From an uncultured Alistipes sp. (GTDB taxonomy: Bacteria > Bacteroidota > Bacteroidia > Bacteroidales > Rikenellaceae), in contig CAJGEC010000035.1 in assembly GCA_904502285.1 (NCBI GenBank), positions 1-11,518 on the forward strand: a DNA stretch of 11,518 nucleotides, given 5' to 3'. A program made the translations under genes and the position numbers. The notes below the pieces were generated by a model, which was not told the origin of the DNA, did no database searches, and saw nothing but the letters and a program-made list of their open reading frames with translations. This document shows positions 1 through 6,807 of this stretch, piece by piece. How positions within the stretch are numbered: the stretch's first letter is position 1; every line of letters starts with the position of its first letter.

Positions 1-24
1 AACTATCTCGAAATGAATAAAATA

Positions 25-60
25 ATATAGGAGTCCTTTTGGGACTCCTTATATTTTTTA
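25..60 (-). terminator. Intrinsic terminator after tRNA-Arg, possibly two-way
   Basis: Arms AGGAGTCC (29-36) and GGACTCCT (42-49) form an 8-bp stem around a five-base loop. The flanking ATATA and TATAT can lengthen it with one bulged base. It lies just downstream of the minus-strand tRNA-Arg, where the exit is AT-rich. The T-run on the plus-strand side (54-59) is better, so it may also end a plus-strand transcript entering from the left. Confidence 0.7.
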
Positions 61-69
61 GTTCTTTCG

Positions 70-143
70 TGATTCCGGCGGGATTCGAACCCACGACCCA
101 CAGCTTAGAAGGCTGTTGCTCTATCCAGCTGAGCTACGGAACC
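70..143 (-). tRNA. tRNA-Arg(TCT)
   Basis: Read on the minus strand, this folds as a complete 74-nt class I tRNA. The 7-bp acceptor stem is GGTTCCG/CGGAATC with one G-T pair. The D stem is GCTC/GAGC. The anticodon stem is ACAGC/GCTGT around the loop CTTCTAA, giving anticodon TCT, which reads AGA/AGG. The T arm is GTGGG-TTCGAAT-CCCGC, and the discriminator base is A. CCA is not encoded, so the 3' end needs tRNA nucleotidyltransferase. It has its own promoter about 80 bases upstream and a terminator downstream, so it appears to be a single-gene unit. Confidence 0.97.
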
Positions 144-222
144 ATCAACACTGACTATCCGATTATCAAACCAAAAGCAAGGCAAACGCCACAAATGAGT
201 TGATAGGATAATTTTTGCGGTG

Positions 223-253
223 CAAATATATGAATATTTTATTAAATAACAAA
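223..253 (-). promoter_or_regulatory. Bacteroidetes-type promoter for tRNA-Arg
   Basis: On the minus strand, TTTG (253-250) is followed after exactly 19 bases by TATATTTG (230-223), matching the TTTG-N19-21-TAnnTTTG consensus described for Bacteroides sigma-ABfr. Transcription would start near 216, giving a precursor leader of about 70 bases before the mature tRNA. Confidence 0.8.
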
Positions 254-475
254 ATTTTTATCTCCGCACCCAATGTAATAATACCGCTTTGCATTGCAGA
301 ACAGAGAAAGTTTGCTCGATTTTATCCCTAACCTCCAAAGGCGAGTAGAGTAAATGGCTAATGAAGAGCGTTGCTTAGGTAGTGGTGGGCGTGGGTTGTT
401 GGTTCTCGCTATTGATATTAATGGAGGGTATTATGCTATATATGGCGGATGGTTACAAAAAAGTTATTGTAAAGG
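254..475. other. Non-coding gap between divergent units
   Basis: No reading frame with a plausible start and protein-like content was found on either strand. The first part is AT-rich and the rest is of mixed composition. I see no tandem repeat, tRNA or hairpin with a U-tract here. It separates the tRNA-Arg promoter (minus) from the promoter of the YbjN-like/kinase-AAA pair (plus). Confidence 0.5.
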
Positions 476-506
476 TTGGTTTACACCACTATTTTTATTA
501 AATTTG
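476..506 (+). promoter_or_regulatory. Likely promoter of the YbjN-like/kinase-AAA pair
   Basis: TAAATTTG (499-506) is a perfect TAnnTTTG element. TTGG (476-479), one mismatch from TTTG, lies 19 bases upstream. A start near 512-514 would leave a leader of about 55 bases before the ATG at 570. No comparable promoter was found between the two genes. Confidence 0.55.
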
Positions 507-569
507 CCATTAGTAGTGTGCAGAGGTTAAGTGGTGCATACAATTATTAACATCTAAAATTTTACAATT

Positions 570-941
570 ATGAACGTCGTAGATCTTGTTAAGGAGTGGT
601 TATTTGCCGAGGGTTATCGTCCAGAGGTAGATAGCGATGGTGATATCCATTTTAGGGTGGAGGGTATAAGTTTTTACTGTACCAAGAGTGATGATAATCA
701 GTATCTTCGTATCTTATTGCCCAATATCTACAAGGTAGATAACAATAGAGTTAAGGTGCTGGAGTTGGTGAATAAGCTCTCTAAGGAGTACAAAGTGCTT
801 AAGGCATATCTCGTCGAGGACTATCTTTGGCTCTCTATAGAGATGTTTATCGACTCTACCCCTGAGGTTGGAGATTTTATGTCTCGTTGCATCTCTATCT
901 TGCAGAGTGGCTTGAGGGATGCCGCTCAAGAGCTATTATAG
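570..941 (+). CDS. YbjN-like small protein (T3SS-chaperone-like fold), hypothetical
   Basis: This is a 123-residue acidic protein with no signal peptide and no membrane segment, so it is probably cytoplasmic. The layout resembles the YbjN / type III secretion chaperone-like family. There is an N-terminal helix ending in a 'WL...EGY' turn (residues 10-17), then beta strands ('DIHFRVEG', 'YLRILLP'), then a long helix ('VLELVNKLSKEYKVLKAYL', about 63-81). After a strand ('YLWLSIEMFID') comes a C-terminal helix with 'FMSRCISIL'. YbjN members are often called sensory-transduction regulators, but their biochemistry is poorly defined. The ATG at 570 is favoured because it lies about 55 bases after a consensus promoter. 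The gene is followed on the same strand by the kinase-AAA gene after 136 bases with no terminator, so co-transcription is likely. An inferred role is a chaperone or adaptor for that ATPase. Family assignment rests on recalled sequence pattern, not on a search. Confidence 0.75.
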   Translation: MNVVDLVKEWLFAEGYRPEVDSDGDIHFRVEGISFYCTKSDDNQYLRILLPNIYKVDNNRVKVLELVNKLSKEYKVLKAYLVEDYLWLSIEMFIDSTPEVGDFMSRCISILQSGLRDAAQELL

Positions 942-951
942 TAGCAGGGCG

Positions 952-975
952 TTGGATGTGGCAGTGCCACGCCAA
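952..975 (+). other. Hairpin between YbjN-like and kinase-AAA genes
   Basis: GTGGC-AGT-GCCAC (958-970) is nested inside TTGG (952-955) and CCAA (972-975). No U-tract follows, so it is not an intrinsic terminator. It could be a processing or mRNA-stability element that sets different expression of the two genes. Confidence 0.4.
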
Positions 976-1007
976 TTCTATTAGTAGAGTATTAGAGTTA
1001 AGGAGGT

Positions 1008-1032
1008 TTGGGGTGGATGAAGCGCACCCCAG
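1008..1032 (+). other. Second intergenic hairpin ahead of the kinase-AAA gene
   Basis: GGGGTG (1010-1015) pairs with CACCCC (1025-1030) around a nine-base loop. One more T-A pair and a T-G pair extend it outward. It lies about 45 bases before the ATG at 1078 and lacks a following U-tract. A seven-codon ATG frame (1017-1040) starts in its loop. Confidence 0.4.
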
Positions 1033-1077
1033 CCTCGTAACATAGTGACAATATAGTCTACCCAAATTTAAAGTACT

Positions 1078-2901
1078 ATGCCCATTCTTCAAAACAATAG
1101 TCGTGTAGGCCGTTTTGTGGTGCAGAGCCTTATCAAGCAGAATGCCTATACGGAGACCTATCGTGCCATCGATGACAACAATACCCCCTATTTTCTTAAG
1201 CTCTTTGTGGTGAGCAGGTTGCCCCAAAAACTTGTTAATCCAGAGACCGGTGTGGTTCGAGAGGTGGAGTATAGCCAGTTGTTGGTGCATCGCAACGTGG
1301 TAAGTTTTATTGACAGTGGAACTCTTCAGCACGAGGAGGGTTTGTGTCAATATTATGTTACTAACTACTTTAGTGGTAGTGTGTTGTACGACTTTGTTCA
1401 GCAACACGGCCCACTCTCCGAGGCTCAAGCGATGCCTATCTTTCGAGGAATACTCGATGGCCTTAATTTTATGCACGGCCTATCCCCCGTTTTGTGTCAC
1501 AACGACATAGATCCTACGAATATTATGCTTTCGGAGGCTGCTATGGGTGAGCCACAGATTATCGACCTCGGCCACGTCTCGGAGAGGTGTAGTGGTAGGG
1601 TGGACTTCGACACTGCGGATCTGGATGTAAGGTATCACGCTACGGAGAATATGGTAGGTATCTTCGACGAGCAGAGTGACGTATTCTCGGCTTGTGCCGT
1701 GCTCTACTTTATGCTCACAGGCGAGCCCCCTTGGCAGTATGAGGTGGATAGTTCGCAACCCTACAAAGAGAGGTTTATGGAGTATTCACGCTTCCGCAAG
1801 CGCACTCCCCTCAATATAGATTGTCTCAAAGTGACGGATCGTACGAGGGCTATCCTCAATGTTGGACTTTCGTTGGTTAGCAGTTCCCGTATCGACAGCA
1901 TAGCCAAGATTATCGCTTTCCTCGATGCTTCGGATGAGAGTTTCAATGAGCAGTCGGCACGTGAGAAGCATCACGGTCGCGAAGTAGGTGACAAGATGCA
2001 GGATGTGGAGCCCTCTGACGGTATTCTTGATGTGCGTCGTGGTGGTGGCAATGGCTTTAAGGATATTGCTGGTATGCAACAGCTTAAGGATTTTCTTGAG
2101 CAGAAGGTAATCTTCGTTATGCGCAATCCCGATATTGCCAAGGAGTACCGCTTGACCACTCCTAATGGAATGTTGCTCTATGGCCCTCCAGGGTGTGGTA
2201 AGACCTATTTCGCCGAGAAGTTTGCCGAGGAGAGTAAGTTCAATTTCGCCCTTATCAAGTCGTCGGATGTGGCAAGTAGGTATATACACGGCTCGCAGGA
2301 GAAGATATCGCAACTCTTCAGGGAGGCCGAGGCGCATAGCCCTATAGTGTTGTGCTTCGATGAGTTCGATGCTCTGGTCCCCGACCGTTCGAATCCAGGG
2401 GCTACCTATGTGTCGAGTGAGGTCAATGAGTTCCTTTCGCAGATGAATAACTGCGCAAAACGTGGCATCTTCATCGTGGCAACAAGCAACCGCCCCGATA
2501 AGATCGACCCTGCGGTTCTGCGTACGGGCCGTATAGATAGGCTTGTATATGTGCCGTTGCCCGATGCTGAGGCACGTTGCGAGATGTTTAAGTTGTATCT
2601 GAATAACAGGCCATTAGGCGATGACATAGACTTCAATAGTCTGGCTCGCAAGACCGATGGATATATAGCCAGCGACATCGCCTATATAGTGAACGATACG
2701 GCGATGACTGCGGCCTATAGCCGTTCGAAGATTACGAATGCTATGCTTGAGACTACCATCAAGAATATAGCACCATCGCTCCGCCCAGAGGTGATACAAA
2801 TCTATGAGGAGATAAGGGATAGGATGGAGTGCTCGAACCGCGCTAATGCCACAAAGTCGAATCCGATAGGATTTGCAAAGTATATCAATAGGGAGGAATA
2901 G
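1078..2901 (+). CDS. Atypical protein kinase fused to a classical AAA ATPase
   Basis: This 607-residue protein has two domains. Residues about 12-285 form a Ser/Thr-kinase-like fold. K41 in 'YFLKLF' is the likely ATP lysine and E62 its partner. The catalytic loop is 'HNDIDPTNIML' (D143, N148), the metal site is 'DLG' (D163), 'ATE' stands in for APE (188-190), and 'SDVFSACAVLYFMLTGEPPW' (from 200) is typical subdomain IX. The glycine-rich loop has no glycines, and the usual Arg and Lys of HRDLKP are Asn142 and Asp145. A charged linker (about 285-325) leads to a AAA module. That module has Walker A GPPGCGKT (369-376), pore-loop Tyr402, Walker B 'VLCFDEFDAL' (D428, E429), sensor-1 Asn471, and arginine fingers R482 and R485 in 'LRTGRIDR'. 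A helical lid follows with 'GYIASDIAYIVND'. There is no signal peptide or membrane segment, so it is predicted to be a cytoplasmic hexameric remodelling ATPase. The substrate is unknown. It shares a transcript, probably, with the YbjN-like gene, and ends at a strong terminator. Confidence 0.93.
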   Translation: MPILQNNSRVGRFVVQSLIKQNAYTETYRAIDDNNTPYFLKLFVVSRLPQKLVNPETGVVREVEYSQLLVHRNVVSFIDSGTLQHEEGLCQYYVTNYFSGSVLYDFVQQHGPLSEAQAMPIFRGILDGLNFMHGLSPVLCHNDIDPTNIMLSEAAMGEPQIIDLGHVSERCSGRVDFDTADLDVRYHATENMVGIFDEQSDVFSACAVLYFMLTGEPPWQYEVDSSQPYKERFMEYSRFRKRTPLNIDCLKVTDRTRAILNVGLSLVSSSRIDSIAKIIAFLDASDESFNEQSAREKHHGREVGDKMQDVEPSDGILDVRRGGGNGFKDIAGMQQLKDFLEQKVIFVMRNPDIAKEYRLTTPNGMLLYGPPGCGKTYFAEKFAEESKFNFALIKSSDVASRYIHGSQEKISQLFREAEAHSPIVLCFDEFDALVPDRSNPGATYVSSEVNEFLSQMNNCAKRGIFIVATSNRPDKIDPAVLRTGRIDRLVYVPLPDAEARCEMFKLYLNNRPLGDDIDFNSLARKTDGYIASDIAYIVNDTAMTAAYSRSKITNAMLETTIKNIAPSLRPEVIQIYEEIRDRMECSNRANATKSNPIGFAKYINREE

Positions 2902-2920
2902 AGTTGCTATTCTGTAGAAA

Positions 2921-2955
2921 AAGAGTCTGTATAACAATTAGTTATGCAGACTCTT
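2921..2955. terminator. Two-way terminator between kinase-AAA and M1 peptidase genes
   Basis: A 15-bp stem with one wobble pair is formed by AAGAGTCTGTATAAC (2921-2935) and GTTATGCAGACTCTT (2941-2955), with loop AATTA. The plus-strand exit is CTTTATTA and the minus-strand exit is TTTTTC. It can therefore end both convergent genes, 19 bases after each stop. Confidence 0.9.
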
Positions 2956-2974
2956 CTTTATTATGCATTGCTGT

Positions 2975-5458
2975 TTAGCGATGTGTTGCTTGCAGGATTT
3001 TGTTCTTTAGCAAAGTAGGGTAGTCGGGGTTGTTGGCAAGGAATCGCTCGACCTCTGCCACGGCTTCGGCGCTGTAGTGGCCACCGAGGAGACCACCTGC
3101 CCAATTGCGTGGGAAGAAGATGTCGCCTGTGCGCTGTACGCGCTTAAGTTCCTCAAGTCCAGGGTATATATATGCCAAGGCCTCCTGCTGGCGGGTGTGG
3201 TGGTTGAGCAGGGCGAGGGTCGCCTTTGCCCAAGGCTCTGTGCGTCGGTTTTCTGGCTCTAAGAGCCACGTAAATAGCGCGTTACGTGCCTCAATGTCGG
3301 GCGTTGTGGCGGGCGATATATAGTCGAACTTACGTAGGTTGTCCCCATTGGTTATGCGCTGGCGCTGCTCGGCAATAATCTCGGCCTGCTTGTCTGGCAT
3401 ACGTATAGCGAGTTCTAAGGCTATGGTCATAGCATCGTTCACATCGAAACTCGCTCCATCGTTAAGCCACAGGTTGTAAATCTGCTCTATGATGCGCTCC
3501 GATGTTGCCACTTCGGCCAACGCCACGAGGGCTCTGCGTCGTAGTGCCGAGGAGTCGTTTAGGGTGGCAATCTCCCATAGTTGGGCCTCCTCTTGCTCTG
3601 TTGCCGAGTTAATCATCGGCTTTGTGAGATAGCCTACGATGGTTGAGGCTATGAGGTAGTTCTTCTCCTTGGGGAGGTGTCCGAGCATAAAGCGAAGCCA
3701 CCTCTCGCCCTCCAGGAGACCCCATTCGTAGCACTCGTTGAGTGTCATTATGAGGGATTGGCGTGTTATATCATCCTCGATTTTGTCGATGTTAGTCTCT
3801 ATCCACTCTATGCTCTTTGCGTCGGGCACGAAGAGCCCGTAGCCACGGCCGTCGCTATTTGGAAGGACTGCTACGACACCCTCACTAAGCGCAATAGTGT
3901 GGCTCTCGTCGCGTAACTCCACCTCTACCTCTTGGGTGTTGCCGTTTTCGAGGATTATGAGGCAATCAAAACGTTGTGTCCAGCAGATGCCTCGCTCGAA
4001 GGTGTCGTGCTGGGTTATGGTTAAGTTGTTGTCGTTGAGCGTGAAATCTATGCGTGCCATACCCTTCGTATGCACCCACGTATCGCTGAATGAGGCGAGG
4101 TCTTCGGGGGTGTATCGGTCGAGTATTTCAATCAACTCAGGCCAGGTGGCATTGCTGTATGCGTAGGTTGTGAGGTACTCCTGAATACCCTTGCGGAAAG
4201 GCTCTTCCCCTATAATCTCGACCATCTTATCCATCACTATTGGGGCTTTGTTGTAGATGGTCTGTCCGTAGATGAGACCCGCATTTTGTAGGTTGTCGAG
4301 TTCCTGACGAATCGATGTAGCACCCAGCGTGCGGTCTTCGCTGAGGGCCGCTGTTGTATAGGTCTTCAGACGGTTTAGTTGGTGGTTGATGGTGGGGTAG
4401 AGTGGCTCTACCATACGTGCTGCGAAGTAGTTGGCGAAGACCTCCTTGGTCCACACATCATCGAACCACTTCATCGTCACGAAGTCGCCAAACCACATAT
4501 GGGCAGTCTCGTGGGCGATGAGTTGCGAGCGTCGCAATATCTCGTCGGGCGTTGGGTTTTCGCCTAAGAACATCTGTCGGTCGTTGTAGAGCGTAGCTCC
4601 CGTATGCTCCATACCTCCATACTGGAAGCCTGGCAACATTATGAAGTCGTATTTGGCAAAGGGATAACTTATATCGGTGTACTCCTCAAGCCATACCAAC
4701 GAGGCTTTTACCTGCTTAAATATCTCCTCCAACTGCGCTATGCGCTTGGGGTCACTATCGCGGAAGTAGGCCGTGAAGCGATGCTCGCCATCGTCGTAGG
4801 TACGATGCTCCAACTTGCCAGCCACAAATGAGAAGAGGTATGTGCTTAGTGGCTCCGTAGGGCTGAAACGCAGGTGCTTGGTGTTGCCCTCGGTGCGCTC
4901 CTCTATGACCTCCCTATTCGATACTGCCACCCAGGTCTCAGGGATGGTGAGTTCCAACTCGAACGAGGCCTTTAGGTCGGGCTGGTCGAAGCAGGGGAAG
5001 AGCGTACGTGCGCGATCGGGAACAAGGAGGGTGTATAGGAATTCGTCGTTGCGGTTGAGCGACTGGTTGCCTGCGGTGAAGTGTAGCGTAAAGCGGTTCT
5101 CTCCAGCCTCGGTTGCCTCCTTGGGTATTACAATATGCTCGTTCTTAGCGCTATATGAGATGGTGTTACCCTCCGAGTCGGTAACGATGGAGAGTAGTTC
5201 CGTATCACGGAAATCTATGACGATGGGCTGCGACCTCTTTAGCGAAAAGATTATCTCGGTCGTAGCCTCTATCGCCTCGGTGCGCTGTTCGGGGATGACA
5301 AAGTGGAGACGGTAGTGTAGATCCTCGATGGTTGCCTTACGCCACTCGGCAAGTTCTTTGCTTACGCCACTATTGTATATGGCCTCAGAAGGTTGCATTT
5401 GACACGACGACACCACTGTAAGAATCATTATCATTAGGATAAAACATACTCTCTTCAT
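2975..5458 (-). CDS. M1-family zinc aminopeptidase, lipoprotein
   Basis: This is an 827-residue protein counted from the ATG at 5458. That start gives a lipoprotein signal: Lys-Arg, a hydrophobic run, then the lipobox V16-S17-S18-C19. The open frame runs up to an ATG at 5557, but this adds 33 residues with no family likeness and would swallow the promoter. Family features are the N-terminal beta domain, the exopeptidase motif GGMEH (281-285; family GxMEN), and the zinc site HETAH (H316, E317, H320) with E339 eighteen residues on. Y402 in 'IYNKAP' is the likely transition-state tyrosine. A long helical C-terminal domain follows. Length is close to that of family members such as PepN (about 870). 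It should remove N-terminal residues from peptides at the periplasmic or envelope side. It is a single gene, divergent from glycerate kinase and closed by its own terminator. Exact substrate preference cannot be read. Confidence 0.95.
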   Translation of the reverse strand: MKRVCFILMIMILTVVSSCQMQPSEAIYNSGVSKELAEWRKATIEDLHYRLHFVIPEQRTEAIEATTEIIFSLKRSQPIVIDFRDTELLSIVTDSEGNTISYSAKNEHIVIPKEATEAGENRFTLHFTAGNQSLNRNDEFLYTLLVPDRARTLFPCFDQPDLKASFELELTIPETWVAVSNREVIEERTEGNTKHLRFSPTEPLSTYLFSFVAGKLEHRTYDDGEHRFTAYFRDSDPKRIAQLEEIFKQVKASLVWLEEYTDISYPFAKYDFIMLPGFQYGGMEHTGATLYNDRQMFLGENPTPDEILRRSQLIAHETAHMWFGDFVTMKWFDDVWTKEVFANYFAARMVEPLYPTINHQLNRLKTYTTAALSEDRTLGATSIRQELDNLQNAGLIYGQTIYNKAPIVMDKMVEIIGEEPFRKGIQEYLTTYAYSNATWPELIEILDRYTPEDLASFSDTWVHTKGMARIDFTLNDNNLTITQHDTFERGICWTQRFDCLIILENGNTQEVEVELRDESHTIALSEGVVAVLPNSDGRGYGLFVPDAKSIEWIETNIDKIEDDITRQSLIMTLNECYEWGLLEGERWLRFMLGHLPKEKNYLIASTIVGYLTKPMINSATEQEEAQLWEIATLNDSSALRRRALVALAEVATSERIIEQIYNLWLNDGASFDVNDAMTIALELAIRMPDKQAEIIAEQRQRITNGDNLRKFDYISPATTPDIEARNALFTWLLEPENRRTEPWAKATLALLNHHTRQQEALAYIYPGLEELKRVQRTGDIFFPRNWAGGLLGGHYSAEAVAEVERFLANNPDYPTLLKNKILQATHR

Positions 5459-5480
5459 AATAACTATTGTTTTAGTATCA

Positions 5481-5488
5481 CAAATATA
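5481..5488 (-). promoter_or_regulatory. -7 element for the M1 peptidase gene
   Basis: TATATTTG on the minus strand (5488-5481) is a perfect Bacteroidetes -7 box, 22 bases before the ATG at 5458. No TTTG was found at the expected upstream distance, so an activator or a weak promoter is possible. Its position inside the longer open frame supports the shorter start. Confidence 0.55.
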
Positions 5489-5538
5489 CGAAAAGCCGTG
5501 GGAAAATAGCGCCTTGGTTTCATTTTTTTTCGTATATT
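5483..5538. repeat. 12-bp inverted repeat across the divergent promoters
   Basis: AATATACGAAAA (5483-5494) and TTTTCGTATATT (5527-5538) are exact reverse complements separated by 32 bases. Each arm contains the -7 region of one divergent gene, so the two promoters are near mirror images. A second exact 14-bp inverted repeat (5447-5460 and 5569-5582) covers both start codons. Confidence 0.8.
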
Positions 5539-5540
5539 CG
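5533..5540 (+). promoter_or_regulatory. Probable -7 element for glycerate kinase
   Basis: TATATTCG is one base from TAnnTTTG and lies 30 bases before the ATG at 5571. No good TTTG box lies 19-21 bases upstream. It is the mirror image of the M1 gene's -7 region. Confidence 0.4.
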
Positions 5541-5570
5541 CTCTCGAAACCGAGCATAGTTTACCGAATT

Positions 5571-6704
5571 ATGAAGAGAGTAGTCGTTGCATTAGATTCG
5601 TTCAAGGGGTCACTCGACTCCTACGATGCTGGCAGAGCCTTTGCCGAGGGCATTAAAGAGATTCTTTCGGATGCCGATGTGCGTCACTTTGCCATTGCCG
5701 ATGGTGGCGAGGGCTTCTCCGAGGCCATTGCCTTGGCTAAGGGGGGCGAGCGCGTTAAGGCCACGGTATACGACCCGTTGATGCGCCCCATAGAGGCGAG
5801 TTACACTATCCTTGATGAGGGTGCGGTGGCTGTAATTGCTATCTCTTCGGCTTCGGGTCTTCCGTTGCTCACCGCCGAGGAACGCAACCCTCTTGTTGCG
5901 ACGACCTACGGTACGGGCCAACTCATCGCTGATGCTATCGAGCGAGGCTGTCGCCAGATTGTCGTAGGCCTTGGTGGTAGTGCTACGAACGACTGTGGAG
6001 TAGGTATGCTAAGGGCCTTAGGGGGTAAGTTTTATGATGCTCAGGGCGAGGAACTTACTGAGACTATTGAGGTCTTGGAGCGTGTTGTCGAGGTACAAGA
6101 CGACGAACTTAGGTCAAAACTCCAAGGTGTTAATTTCTCCGTTGCTGTCGATGTCGATAATCCACTCTGTGGAGAGCGTGGTGCGGCATATATCTATGCT
6201 CCGCAGAAGGGGGCGGATAGGGCTATGGTAGCGCGCTTGGATAGCGCTATGCGACACTTTGCCAGTGTGGTGGATAACAAGTGTGGCTATCGTGCTTCGG
6301 ATCTCTCTGGCGTTGGTGCTGCTGGTGGCTTAGGATATGCCTTTGTTGCTCTGTTGGGGGCTACGCTTAAGTCGGGCATAGAGTTGGTCTTGGATGCCAT
6401 AGACTTCGACGATGCCCTTATGGAGGAGTGCTTGGTTGTCACGGGCGAGGGTCGTATCGATGCACAGACCCTTATGGGAAAGGCCCCTTCGGGAGTGTTG
6501 CGTCGTGCTGTACTGGCGGGTAGAATGTGTGTTGCTGTGGGTGGTAGTGTTGTTGAGTGTGAGCAACTTACCCATAGCGACTTCGCAAAACTGTATGCTA
6601 TCACACCTCATAATATGCCTCTTGCCGAGGCTATGCAACCCGATGTAGCTAAAGAGAATCTTCGCGCTACGGCCCACCTCGTTGCCGAAGAGTTTCTAAT
6701 GTAG
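5571..6704 (+). CDS. Glycerate kinase (GlxK/GarK type)
   Basis: This is a 377-residue protein from the ATG at 5571, the normal size for class I glycerate kinases. The frame is open up to a TTG at 5514, but those 19 residues overlap the promoter and lack family sequence. The N-terminus is the family hallmark 'DSFKGSL' (9-15). It is followed by 'ADGGEG' (43-48), 'GLGGSATND' (133-141), 'AVDVDNPLCGERGAA' and the C-terminal 'VTGEGRIDAQT'. The enzyme phosphorylates D-glycerate with ATP, most likely to 2-phosphoglycerate, feeding lower glycolysis from glyoxylate, tartronate-semialdehyde or serine breakdown. No pathway partner lies next to it. ClpB follows after 165 bases on the same strand with no clear terminator, so read-through is possible. 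The first four residues (MKRV) match those of the divergent M1 protein. It is predicted to be cytoplasmic. Confidence 0.95.
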   Translation: MKRVVVALDSFKGSLDSYDAGRAFAEGIKEILSDADVRHFAIADGGEGFSEAIALAKGGERVKATVYDPLMRPIEASYTILDEGAVAVIAISSASGLPLLTAEERNPLVATTYGTGQLIADAIERGCRQIVVGLGGSATNDCGVGMLRALGGKFYDAQGEELTETIEVLERVVEVQDDELRSKLQGVNFSVAVDVDNPLCGERGAAYIYAPQKGADRAMVARLDSAMRHFASVVDNKCGYRASDLSGVGAAGGLGYAFVALLGATLKSGIELVLDAIDFDDALMEECLVVTGEGRIDAQTLMGKAPSGVLRRAVLAGRMCVAVGGSVVECEQLTHSDFAKLYAITPHNMPLAEAMQPDVAKENLRATAHLVAEEFLM

Positions 6705-6749
6705 TGGGGGAGTCCCTAAGCAATCATCCATAATTGACACCTATTATGC

Positions 6750-6778
6750 CACAATGACACTCGCGATATGTCATTGTG
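6750..6778. promoter_or_regulatory. Perfect inverted repeat upstream of clpB, candidate operator
   Basis: CACAATGACA (6750-6759) and TGTCATTGTG (6769-6778) are exact reverse complements separated by nine bases. The 10-N9-10 geometry resembles the CIRCE heat-shock operator (9-N9-9), but the sequence differs. No U-tract follows, so it is not a terminator for glycerate kinase. It is likely to be a protein-binding site controlling clpB. Confidence 0.6.
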
Positions 6779-6783
6779 TGTCG

Positions 6784-6807
6784 TTTTGTCGTTCTATAAT
6801 GACAAAA
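6784..6807. promoter_or_regulatory. Second inverted repeat upstream of clpB
   Basis: TTTTGTCGTT (6784-6793) and AATGACAAAA (6798-6807) pair with one mismatch around four bases. They use the same AATGACA half-site as the repeat at 6750-6778. A TATAAT string (6795-6800) lies inside. No convincing TTTG/TAnnTTTG pair was found in this leader, so the true clpB promoter is uncertain. Confidence 0.45.

Noticed and set aside
895..1476. Open frame of 193 codons on the minus strand over the kinase domain
   Set aside because: It overlaps the YbjN-like gene end and the kinase-coding region, which has clear motifs. Its own translation shows no recognisable domain.
5459..5557. 33-residue N-terminal extension of the M1 peptidase
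   Set aside because: It would bury the lipoprotein signal inside the protein and would contain the gene's own -7 element. The ATG at 5458 is better.
5514..5570. 19-residue extension of glycerate kinase from a TTG
   Set aside because: The family begins at MKRVVVALDSFKGS, and the extension covers the promoter region.
6705..6749. Terminator after glycerate kinase
   Set aside because: The G-rich stretch near 6704-6716 does not form a convincing stem with a U-tract.
6795..6800. TATAAT as a sigma-70 -10 box for clpB
   Set aside because: No TTGACA-like box lies at 16-18 bases, and this phylum uses a different consensus. It probably matches by chance within the inverted repeat.
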